In this document: positions 23,050-29,949 of the stretch, one piece after another
Numbering within the stretch: the stretch's first letter is position 1
Layout of the letters: every line of letters begins with the position of its first letter
Source of the DNA: Capnocytophaga granulosa ATCC 51502
GTDB taxonomy: Bacteria; Bacteroidota; Bacteroidia; Flavobacteriales; Flavobacteriaceae
Reading direction: 5' to 3'
Length of the DNA stretch: 29,949 nt
NCBI RefSeq assembly: GCF_000411115.1
Contig: NZ_KE150243.1
Span: 1-29,949, forward strand
Made by a program: the position numbers and the translations under genes
The notes under the pieces: model-generated
Databases searched by the model: none
What the model was told of the DNA's origin: nothing
What the model saw: only the letters and a program-made list of their open reading frames with translations

Positions 23050-24882
23050 TTACCTCCTCTCAAAAAGTCGATAGGGGTACATATTAGCAGAGGCGTTTTT
23101 TAGCTTTAGCATAAAACTCTCTTTGAGGTACTCCCATTCTTCTGGGCTTATATTTTGAGTTGTATTGTTCTTTGTAAGGTAGATATCTATGGTACGACTA
23201 AAACCTTGGGTAGTAGAGACCTCTTTCTTAGTGCCTTTTGTTACCTCAATGGTGGTTATAGCACTCTTAAAATGGCTCATCCCAAAAGCTTCTATATCCG
23301 CGATGGTTACTATCCTACCGCGTGAGAGCAAGGCACTTCTTAGCTCTAAGAGTTTTTCCTCAGAAGTGAGTCTATTTCTACCGCCTACTGAGGTTTTTAG
23401 GATAGTAGCAGGTGCTGTAAAATAAGAAGTTTGAGTAGGTGGGCTACATTTTGTTCCTGCTCTTAGTCCATTGCCTTCCGCTCCTGAGGTATGCCAGAAA
23501 GCTACCTCACAGTTATTTTGCTCTTCGCTCTTAGTAGTGGAAATGATAAGATATGTATTGTTATCCTTTACGATACCTTGTTTATCTTTTCTCTGCTCCA
23601 AAGAGGCTATATGCTGAAAAATCTCTTTTAGCACATCCTTAGTGTAATCGCCTCCAACAGCAGCAAAGGCTGCAGCTTCATTTTTTATAACCTCTAAAAG
23701 GTATTGCAATAGCTCGGTTGCCTCTCTGTTGTCAAGTCGGGCAACTCCTCCTCGTCTGACCACTGCAACGGTGTCCTGCTCTTTGCTTTGGTGTTTTTTT
23801 AAGTCAATTCTATTCTGGTTGCCATCAATGATATAATCAATGTCCAAAAAGTGATGCTCTGTGGGTAATGGAAATATATTAAGACTTCCCTTGAGTATTT
23901 GAGGTAATTTTTTGTACCCTATATTGATGACAGGCACGCAACTGAGCATAAAGCGCACACTGCGAAAAACCTCTGTGTGTACTACTGTGGAGAACTCAAA
24001 TTTAATCCACAAAATATTTTCTTTGACCTGCTCTTCTATATTAGGAAAATGACTATATAACTGAGTTTCTGCTTCTTTGTTATTAGTTGGACTAATAGGC
24101 TCCAATACACCTTTAAGCGTATAGAAATTAGGCTGGTAGACTTGATTGACCTCATTGTATATAGAAGCTAATGAGTTGTTATTCTTGGTAATAATATGCT
24201 GTAAATCAAGATGCTTATCTTCTACATTGTATCCATTGCACAGTGTAAACTTTTTGTTTTGAGCACTTACAGTAGCTAATTTTAAATAGTGATAGAAGAG
24301 TTCTTTATGTTCATTGTTATTTACATTGATAAAAAACTGAAGGTCTTCCAAAGGTTCATTATTGGTGTTTTCTATCCCAATCCATAGCTCACCTGCTGGG
24401 AGTGGTTTTACCCCTTTGGCTATTTTCTCATCAAAGAAAAAGCTCTCTTGTTCTATTAGTTCATTGCCATAAGCGATATATTTTACTTTGGCTGTAGTGA
24501 GTTTTAAGGGTATAGTTGGGGAAAAAGTAATGTCTATTTCTTTATTCTCTTGGGGGTTATAGATATCTTGAACTCTTTTCTTGGTTGCAAAGCTGTTATA
24601 TAATGAGATAGGCTTGTTGTTTTGGGAAGGGTGTACTTGTAAGATTGTATGCGCAGGGAGTGCCCCAGCAACTTCTTCGGGGAACATCACCTCTAAAATG
24701 CGGTCGATAATTCTTGCCCGTGAGTTCTCTTGTTCAAAGCTGAGTTTTTCAAGTTCTGAGGCACAAGCAGAAATCAGTAAACCCACCAAGGGGTCAAAGG
24801 AGTTCTCTGTTTCGCTCTCATTATAGCCCCACATACGTGAGGCACGTCTTAATATGCGGTCTCTTATTCTATCTTGATCCAT
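23050..24882 (-). CDS. tssF: Baseplate subunit TssF
   Basis: This 610-residue protein is the large baseplate wedge subunit. The N-terminus is typical (MDQDRIRDRILRRASRMWGY, FDPLVGLLISACASELEKLS, ARIIDRILEVMFPEEVAGAL). Further landmarks are EHHFLDIDYIID (about 344-355), VAVVRRGGVARLD (about 371-383), EVAFWHTSGAEGNGLRAGTK and SVGGRNRLTSEEKLLELRSA before a C-terminus ending ANMYPYRLFERR. It follows tssE by 14 bases. TssG, which usually follows TssF, is not seen at this position. Confidence 0.9.
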   Translation of the reverse strand: MDQDRIRDRILRRASRMWGYNESETENSFDPLVGLLISACASELEKLSFEQENSRARIIDRILEVMFPEEVAGALPAHTILQVHPSQNNKPISLYNSFATKKRVQDIYNPQENKEIDITFSPTIPLKLTTAKVKYIAYGNELIEQESFFFDEKIAKGVKPLPAGELWIGIENTNNEPLEDLQFFINVNNNEHKELFYHYLKLATVSAQNKKFTLCNGYNVEDKHLDLQHIITKNNNSLASIYNEVNQVYQPNFYTLKGVLEPISPTNNKEAETQLYSHFPNIEEQVKENILWIKFEFSTVVHTEVFRSVRFMLSCVPVINIGYKKLPQILKGSLNIFPLPTEHHFLDIDYIIDGNQNRIDLKKHQSKEQDTVAVVRRGGVARLDNREATELLQYLLEVIKNEAAAFAAVGGDYTKDVLKEIFQHIASLEQRKDKQGIVKDNNTYLIISTTKSEEQNNCEVAFWHTSGAEGNGLRAGTKCSPPTQTSYFTAPATILKTSVGGRNRLTSEEKLLELRSALLSRGRIVTIADIEAFGMSHFKSAITTIEVTKGTKKEVSTTQGFSRTIDIYLTKNNTTQNISPEEWEYLKESFMLKLKNASANMYPYRLFERR

Positions 24883-24896
24883 CTTTTTTGTATTTG

Positions 24897-25331
24897 TTAG
24901 TAAGACAAAGGTGCTATAAACAAGTGTGTTCTATACTCATAAGGGTTGTTTGTCTCTTTTATAAAACCTTTGACGTAGATCATTACTTTCTTCTTTGTAC
25001 GGGTCTTTTCTAAGGTACTCAGGTTTTGATTGGTTACCTCTACTTCAACCTCTTGCACGAATAGACGTTTTTCGTATCGCTGTATAGCTTCTTTTAAGCT
25101 CTCTTTTACCAAGAGTTTTAGGTTGGCATCACTTTTAAGCATATCAAAGTCTGCTTCCCAAAAGCCCGTGCCAAAGCCTTCATCAAATTTGCATTCTCCC
25201 CAAGCTGTGGTAGCCAGTAGGAAGAGTTGCTGGTCAATGGAGGTCGCTAAGGTGGTCTTGGCAAGGTCACGTTTCTCTATTAACGCCTTGAAATCTATGG
25301 GAGTTTTGTAGTAAGTGCCTTTCATTATCAT
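24897..25331 (-). CDS. tssE: Baseplate subunit TssE (gp25-like)
   Basis: This 144-residue protein has the gp25/GPW pattern: IDQQLFLLATTAWGECKFDE, GFGTGFWEADFDML, LKEAIQRYEKRLFVQEVEVE. Here it has a C-terminal strand extension with YEYRTHLFIAPLSY. The phage gp25-like subunit joins the baseplate to the first sheath ring. The start at 25331 overlaps the upstream gene by 4 bases; Met3 is an alternative start. Confidence 0.88.
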   Translation of the reverse strand: MIMKGTYYKTPIDFKALIEKRDLAKTTLATSIDQQLFLLATTAWGECKFDEGFGTGFWEADFDMLKSDANLKLLVKESLKEAIQRYEKRLFVQEVEVEVTNQNLSTLEKTRTKKKVMIYVKGFIKETNNPYEYRTHLFIAPLSY

Positions 25332-26026
25332 AAATATATTTTCTTTTTTATCTGTCCCTTTTGGGTGTATTCAATCTCTTTGGTGAGTTGTTTGCGCTTG
25401 ATAAGCTGCAATTGTACCTTGGGGGTGAGTTTGAGTAGTTGCTCGCGGTAGTGTATGTCACCCATAAAACTCTGTCCATTGTGTGCATCTACAATTACAA
25501 AATAGTAATCCACATCTTGGGGTTTTTGAAAGTTTTCAATATTACCAGCATACAAAAGTATAGTTTGCCCTCTGTGAGTAAAAGTATAAGAGATGCTGTC
25601 TTCGGTCTTCCTTCGGTATTTGTCCAGTGTGTATTCGGTGATACCCTCTTTGTCGGGTTCAAAGCAGATATTCTCATATAAATAGGAAGTCGTATCAAAA
25701 CGCTTGATGCCTATAAACGAAAGTAGGCTTTTATGCTGCTTTTCTTCTGTAAAGTGAGGAATGTCCCTTGTTACCTGAAATACCCTTATCTCTTCTGTTT
25801 TGTCATCGGTTATAGTGAGTTTGTAGGTGGGTATTTCCAATAAAGTGCCGTTTATATTAAGCTGCACATTGCCTTCTTCCTTATCTGAGATGAGAATGTT
25901 AATCGTATGTTGTTTAAATCTGCTTTCTTCACGTACTACCACTACCTCCTCACCCGCATCGCTCTTGTTTAATGCCAGCGGGTTTTCACTCATTCGGATA
26001 TTTAAATCAAGCTCCATAAAGGACAT
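25328..26026 (-). CDS. Unassigned T6SSiii locus protein
   Basis: I do not recognise this 232-residue protein. It has no signal peptide or membrane helix. It looks beta-rich (HTINILISDKEEGNVQLNIN, YKLTITDDKTEEIRVFQVT, YFVIVDAHNGQSFMGDIHY) with a basic C-terminus. Its stop overlaps the tssE start by 4 bases and it starts 8 bases after the secreted component upstream, so it belongs to the structural operon. Since TssG is the only wedge subunit not otherwise seen, it is a candidate for that role, although shorter than usual TssG; a T6SSiii-specific component is as likely. Confidence 0.55.
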   Translation of the reverse strand: MSFMELDLNIRMSENPLALNKSDAGEEVVVVREESRFKQHTINILISDKEEGNVQLNINGTLLEIPTYKLTITDDKTEEIRVFQVTRDIPHFTEEKQHKSLLSFIGIKRFDTTSYLYENICFEPDKEGITEYTLDKYRRKTEDSISYTFTHRGQTILLYAGNIENFQKPQDVDYYFVIVDAHNGQSFMGDIHYREQLLKLTPKVQLQLIKRKQLTKEIEYTQKGQIKKKIYL

Positions 26027-26034
26027 AACTGCTC

Positions 26035-26568
26035 TTAATTAGTGGTTAAACGATAGTAATAAAGGCATTTTAGGTGTTCTTTGAGTTCTTTATCCCCGCC
26101 TTCTCCCAGATAAAACTCATATACTCTTTGGAATGAATACACCAAAATCTTTGTAATCTTATCATTACGCATCTTTTTAAGCTCTGAGCGGCTTAGTTGC
26201 CTTACAAAATAACCATCACAATTGAGTGGATACTGATTCTTAAGGCTTATCATCTCTCCTGACTCAAAATAGACATCTACAATCTTTTCCTTTTTCAGAC
26301 AAGTGGAAGGGGCAAGTATATTCAAAAATAGGAAGATACTATTCTTCCTCTTTCCTAATTGCAAAGCGGCGTAAGTGTACTCCTCATTGTCCACTCTCAG
26401 GTACATAGGAGGCACATTTACATACGGCAAGCCGTTTAATTTGGTTTTAGGTTGACTGACATCGCACTGTTCAATTACCTTGGGTTGTGGCAAAGGTAAG
26501 GACTGTGCTTTTGTGGTAAGCCAACTTAAAAGTGCAAAAGCTATAGCGATATACGTTCTCTGTGGCAT
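26035..26568 (-). CDS. Secreted T6SSiii envelope component (TssP/TssQ-like)
   Basis: This 177-residue protein begins with a Sec signal (IAIAFALLSWLTTKAQS, cleavage near residue 22) and therefore acts in the periplasm. The mature part starts with a proline-rich stretch and contains YVNVPPMYLRVDNEEYTYAA, FLNILAPSTCLKKEKIV and LYYYRLTTN at the end. Subtype-iii systems lack TssJ-TssL-TssM and use TssN, TssO, TssP, TssQ and TssR as the trans-envelope complex. Its place beside the TssO-like gene suggests one of these; I cannot tell TssP from TssQ by eye. Confidence 0.55.
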   Translation of the reverse strand: MPQRTYIAIAFALLSWLTTKAQSLPLPQPKVIEQCDVSQPKTKLNGLPYVNVPPMYLRVDNEEYTYAALQLGKRKNSIFLFLNILAPSTCLKKEKIVDVYFESGEMISLKNQYPLNCDGYFVRQLSRSELKKMRNDKITKILVYSFQRVYEFYLGEGGDKELKEHLKCLYYYRLTTN

Positions 26569-26576
26569 TGGCTTAC

Positions 26577-27095
26577 TTACTGATTTTGATATAGTTGCTT
26601 ACAAACCTCTAAGTCTACTTTCATCTTATCGTATTCCTCTTGTAGGATCTGATTGATGTCGTTTAGGCTATCCAACAAAACCCTATCAGCAGTAAGTTTT
26701 TTGATGTGCTTTTTAGCATCAATATACTGCTTACAAATAAGAATGGTGTTGTTGTACATATTCTTATTGGTCAGTGTATCACTCTTCAAGAAAGGCTTAT
26801 ACATATCTGTCAAAATAGAAAAAGCTAATTTCTCATTGAAAAAATCGTCTTTAAGATTGGATACCCCAATGGAGTCCATCGCAACTTTTACCTTCTCTAA
26901 ATCAGCAGCGAAATGGTTTTGTATGGCGATATCCTTTTCCAACTTGGCATTCTTCTCCTTAAGCAATTTGTTTTCCTCAAAAGGGAAGTGCACATTGGCA
27001 AACATCGCTACCACCACAATGGTAACTGTGAGGACAAAAAAGAGGACGAAAAACCAATAGGCTTTTGTGCGTTGTTCTTTATTGACTATTTCCAT
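26577..27095 (-). CDS. tssO: TssO-like inner-membrane component
   Basis: A 172-residue protein with a cytoplasmic N-terminus (MEIVNKEQRTKAY), one transmembrane helix (about 13-34, WFFVLFFVLTVTIVVVAMFA) and a long coiled-coil (LLKEKNAKLEKDIAIQNHF ... LLDSLNDINQILQEEYDKM) reaching into the periplasm. This single-helix coiled-coil plan at this place in the locus fits TssO, a component found only in subtype-iii systems. It follows tssK by 29 bases. Confidence 0.65.
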   Translation of the reverse strand: MEIVNKEQRTKAYWFFVLFFVLTVTIVVVAMFANVHFPFEENKLLKEKNAKLEKDIAIQNHFAADLEKVKVAMDSIGVSNLKDDFFNEKLAFSILTDMYKPFLKSDTLTNKNMYNNTILICKQYIDAKKHIKKLTADRVLLDSLNDINQILQEEYDKMKVDLEVCKQLYQNQ

Positions 27096-27124
27096 AGTAT
27101 TTATAACTTTAATTGTTTAACAAA

Positions 27125-28264
27125 TTAATCTACCAAGAGGCTACGGGTACGCCTTACTATATCTTGATTTTCATTGGTTGTTTCAGCCACAAATATACCA
27201 CCATCGGGCTTTTTACCGATATAATCCAAGCGGCTTAGGTTGTTGTACAAGTCTTCCATTAGGTTCATAAACTCTTCTGTTACTTTGATATGCTTGCGGA
27301 TATGGTTGTGGTTGTAGTAGGTATTGATAAGGGTATTGAATACCTGCTCAAAAGCACCTTGGGTAAGGTTGCACCACTCAGAAAAATAGTTCAGCAATTC
27401 CTCTTTGCCTGCTCCTGAATGAGCATCTGTAAAGTTCTTCACAATACGCGCAAAGGCTGTTACTGAAAGCAGTAATTCACAAGGTGGGTTATAAGGCGAC
27501 AGCAGTTCAAAACGATTGATTTCCTGCCCTAAAAACACCAACATACGCTCATCTATCTTGTCTATCATTGCTGATAGCTCATTATTTTGCTTTTTGATAT
27601 GGATTTTCTGTGAGATTTGTATGGCATAGTTCTCCATCTTAGCATAAAAGCTACGAATGCGATGGTAGAGGTTTTGTAAGGAAGGATGTGCTATCACACA
27701 GCTGCAAGGGGGTATATAGGTATCGTCCAAACGCACTTGTCCATTGTCCATAATCACCCTACCTATCATAAGGTAACCATCACCCAAATCCTTATTCTTT
27801 AATTCTTCATCTGTATAGAGGTAAAGGGAGTAGGTAGGGCGCAAAAAAGGAATACGCGGTGGGTATTCTTGTGCTGCTGCCTCTCCGTAAGGGGTTGGTT
27901 TAAACAATTCAGCGGTGATAAACACAGAGAAGGAGGCATTACCTTTTATCTCTGTCATATCTTTGCTCAGCGTTAAGGTTTGTCCTTCTTGTGAGGCACT
28001 GATTTGTATACGTATTCCATTAGGAGTAACGGCGTGGCACTCTTCAAGGGTTAGTTGCAACTGGTTGTAGTGATCCATCAGCACGTGCATCTTTACCGAA
28101 TCGCCTGCCACAGGTTGTAAGCCATAGTTAAGGTCTGTGGTTTGCAGGGCTATGGCATCTCTAAGGCTATCGTTAACAAAGTCCTGCACAGCAATAAAAT
28201 GGCTGCTGCTTAGCTTCATTCCGTCTATCCAATTTACAGGATAATGGGTGAGTAGATTGTTCAT
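27125..28264 (-). CDS. tssK: Baseplate subunit TssK
   Basis: This 379-residue protein links the baseplate to the membrane complex. The start is typical: HYPVNWIDGMKLSSSHFIAV (W.dGM..s..HF). The shell region (about 60-190) includes GRVIMDNGQVRLDDTYIPP (about 167-185), followed by a helical hairpin and a head domain ending NENQDIVRRTRSLLVD. Its start codon overlaps the stop of the preceding SH3 gene by 4 bases (ATGA), so the accessory pair upstream is translated with tssK. Confidence 0.88.
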   Translation of the reverse strand: MNNLLTHYPVNWIDGMKLSSSHFIAVQDFVNDSLRDAIALQTTDLNYGLQPVAGDSVKMHVLMDHYNQLQLTLEECHAVTPNGIRIQISASQEGQTLTLSKDMTEIKGNASFSVFITAELFKPTPYGEAAAQEYPPRIPFLRPTYSLYLYTDEELKNKDLGDGYLMIGRVIMDNGQVRLDDTYIPPCSCVIAHPSLQNLYHRIRSFYAKMENYAIQISQKIHIKKQNNELSAMIDKIDERMLVFLGQEINRFELLSPYNPPCELLLSVTAFARIVKNFTDAHSGAGKEELLNYFSEWCNLTQGAFEQVFNTLINTYYNHNHIRKHIKVTEEFMNLMEDLYNNLSRLDYIGKKPDGGIFVAETTNENQDIVRRTRSLLVD

Positions 28265-28851
28265 TGTATAATTTCTATTTTTATATTATTTTTATGAATA
28301 TATCCTTTTATTCCATCTGTTGTTATAATTAATAACCAATCGTCTTCGTCTTCAACTACTCTTACTTCTTCTCCGTTTCTTATCTTACTTATAGTATAGG
28401 AAGATGAATTTGCTTCTTTTTTTATTTCTATATTTCTTTTCTTTCCATTAATATAATAGTAAGTATCATATTTTTTTAGGAAAGATTTTAAACTTTCCCT
28501 ATTGTCATGTCTCATAGTAGTATCTGCTATAATCTTTTCTAATATTCCCTTGACCTCTTTGTCTTTTTTTTCTACAAGATAAACGAAATAGGGTCCTGAA
28601 ATATTATTATATGTTCTATATTCATTTTTCACTTCATTTAGAGCATATTTATAAAAACTATCTTTGATCTTTTCTAATATTTTTAATTTACGAGCTGTTG
28701 TATCATTATCTCCAAATGTTATTTTTATCATTTTTGACAAATATAAATTCCGAAAATCCCATTCTGATAAGATATTGTCAAACTCATCATCTCCAATGTC
28801 TATTTTTTCTGCATTATGATACAAAAAAGTTATTAATTCTTTATCTTCCAT
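28261..28851 (-). CDS. SH3-domain protein, probable immunity protein
   Basis: This 196-residue protein has a charged helical N-terminal part (residues 1-130; YLSKMIKITFGDNDTTARKL, ESLKSFLKKYDTYYYI). A bacterial SH3 domain follows at about 148-194 (SYTISKIRNGEEVRVVEDED, WLLIITTDGIKGYIHKNNIK). I see no signal peptide. It starts 11 bases after a cell-wall-type effector candidate, so an immunity role is likely. SH3 domains of this kind often bind peptidoglycan, and without an export signal this is puzzling; a chaperone or adaptor role is the alternative. Confidence 0.55.
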   Translation of the reverse strand: MEDKELITFLYHNAEKIDIGDDEFDNILSEWDFRNLYLSKMIKITFGDNDTTARKLKILEKIKDSFYKYALNEVKNEYRTYNNISGPYFVYLVEKKDKEVKGILEKIIADTTMRHDNRESLKSFLKKYDTYYYINGKKRNIEIKKEANSSSYTISKIRNGEEVRVVEDEDDWLLIITTDGIKGYIHKNNIKIEIIQ

Positions 28852-28862
28852 TTTTTTATCAA

Positions 28863-29949
28863 TTATTCTGCTAATTTTACTCCTACATAGACTCCATTTT
28901 CCTTTTCAGCCATTCTTTCTTTTATTATGAAATGAACAGACTTTTTAGTTAATATTGGTATTTTTTTTCTAAAATCATCTACTGAAGATTTTTCATCTAT
29001 TCCTGTTGTTAGGCATCCGAATGAATCTTTAGGACAATAACTATGAATTCTTAATCCATCTCTAATACCATCTACTCCATTAATAACATCATTTTGGGGG
29101 CTTTCTGATATTTTTAATTTATAACCTTTTGTTCCATATCCTTTAGAATTATAGGATAAAAAATAAACACCTGGGGGAATTTCGTTCAGACTTCCGTAGC
29201 GTTCTTCTGATCTTTTCTTTTTTTGTTTCTTGTCTGACTTCCAAGCATCTCTTGTTAATTCAGCCGTATCTGTTTCTTTTAGAGCTCCTTTATTAGTATA
29301 ATCCTCATAGTCGTCATAACAGATCCCATTATAAATTTTTACTTTATACATAAAAAAACAATTATCACCATTATTTTGTTCAGAAGATATTTCTCCTGTA
29401 AGTACAACGACAGCATCCTCTTTATTTTTATTAACCATCTTTATTTTTAATCTATGATCAAGATTTTGATAATTATCTTTCATAATAGAGTCTGTTGAAG
29501 AGAAAAAATCTATATAAATATCTTTGTCAATATTTTTCTCTTTTAGGTATATATCTATTCTAAAGTTTATTTCTCCTGAAATAATAATTCCTTCAGTATT
29601 AGGTTTGCCATCAATCACAATTTTATCAACAAGTTCTTCTTTCTCGATGTTATCCTTTTTTTCTACATCGGGTATTGTACTTATTATAGGAAAAATAAAT
29701 CCTTCTTTACAATTTCCTAAATGAGTCACAGAAAACTGAATAGACATACTTTTTCTATCTAATACTTCTGTGCTATTCTCATTAATAATACAATAAACTA
29801 TTTTTTTTGATTCTTTATCAATTTTATTGATACTCTCTATCTGTAGTTTAGGTAAAAATCTATCATTTTCATCTATAGGATCAAGAACCTCTTCTTTTTC
29901 CTCAACTTCAACAACACCAACTTTTACAGGGCTATTTCCACTCTCATAC
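28863..29949 (-). CDS. L,D-transpeptidase-like effector candidate, 5' end outside window
   Basis: The frame is open to the right window edge: I read about 67 codons upstream of the ATG at 29747 without a stop (...NSPVKVGVVEVEEKEEVLD..., KLQIESINKIDKESKKIVYC), so that ATG is internal. Counting from it, residues 55-145 look like an all-beta domain. The C-terminal part has IPPGVYFLSY (190-199) and GLRIHSYCPKDSFGCLTTG (231-249). His235, Ser242, Gly244 and Cys245 match the H...S.GC pattern of L,D-transpeptidases and of Tlde1-type T6SS effectors, with Cys245 as the nucleophile. This would make it a peptidoglycan-modifying toxin. It is followed by the SH3-domain gene and coupled to tssK. The enzyme class is an inference from this short motif. 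Confidence 0.6.
   Translation of the reverse strand, partial: YESGNSPVKVGVVEVEEKEEVLDPIDENDRFLPKLQIESINKIDKESKKIVYCIINENSTEVLDRKSMSIQFSVTHLGNCKEGFIFPIISTIPDVEKKDNIEKEELVDKIVIDGKPNTEGIIISGEINFRIDIYLKEKNIDKDIYIDFFSSTDSIMKDNYQNLDHRLKIKMVNKNKEDAVVVLTGEISSEQNNGDNCFFMYKVKIYNGICYDDYEDYTNKGALKETDTAELTRDAWKSDKKQKKKRSEERYGSLNEIPPGVYFLSYNSKGYGTKGYKLKISESPQNDVINGVDGIRDGLRIHSYCPKDSFGCLTTGIDEKSSVDDFRKKIPILTKKSVHFIIKERMAEKENGVYVGVKLAE

Overview
The window looks like a Bacteroidota chromosome, most like the Flavobacteriia/Capnocytophaga group. The basis is low GC, several promoters of the form TTG-N19-TAnnTTTG, almost no Shine-Dalgarno sequences, and protein families restricted to this phylum: CTnDOT-type Tra/Mob proteins and a subtype-iii type VI secretion system (T6SSiii). 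The genus is an inference from family resemblance only.

Left part (1-9629) is the conjugation region of an integrative conjugative element (ICE) of the CTnDOT type. Leftward genes are traA (ParA-like), traB (DUF3408), a DUF4122 traC-type gene and, at the left edge, a truncated traE (DUF4134). Rightward genes are mobA (relaxosome protein), mobB (relaxase) and a VirD4/TraG-like coupling ATPase. A likely oriT with nested inverted repeats lies just before mobA. Between the traC-type gene and traE, on the opposite strand to the tra genes, sits AT-rich cargo: a CD-NTase and a TIR-STING protein, forming a two-gene STING-type CBASS anti-phage system, followed by a four-helix membrane protein with a promoter of its own. 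traE has a promoter right after the cargo, so tra expression can restart there.

Middle part (9674-19400) is a toxin/immunity region facing the mob genes and read leftward. It follows one complete vgrG. That vgrG is followed by a predicted peptidoglycan-cleaving effector and its secreted immunity protein, then by a duplicated cassette (3' part of vgrG, a second effector with a different C-terminus, a matching immunity paralogue), remnants of metalloprotease genes, a third immunity paralogue, a zinc metalloprotease fused in frame to a lipoprotein that looks like its immunity protein, and a lipoprotein gene split by one stop codon. The pattern indicates repeated homologous recombination that swaps or stacks effector cassettes.

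Right part (19439-29949) is the structural T6SSiii locus, read leftward: tssK, a TssO-like and a TssP/Q-like envelope component, an unassigned protein, tssE, tssF, then tssB and tssC with a good promoter, and three hcp (tssD) genes. An L,D-transpeptidase-like effector candidate, cut by the window end, and an SH3-domain partner sit directly upstream of tssK and are translationally coupled to it. tssG, tssH (ClpV), tssN and tssR are not seen and may lie outside the window. Because the T6SS directly abuts the mob genes, it is probably ICE-borne, as known for GA1/GA2 T6SS loci of gut Bacteroidales. No rRNA, tRNA, IS element or CRISPR array was found.
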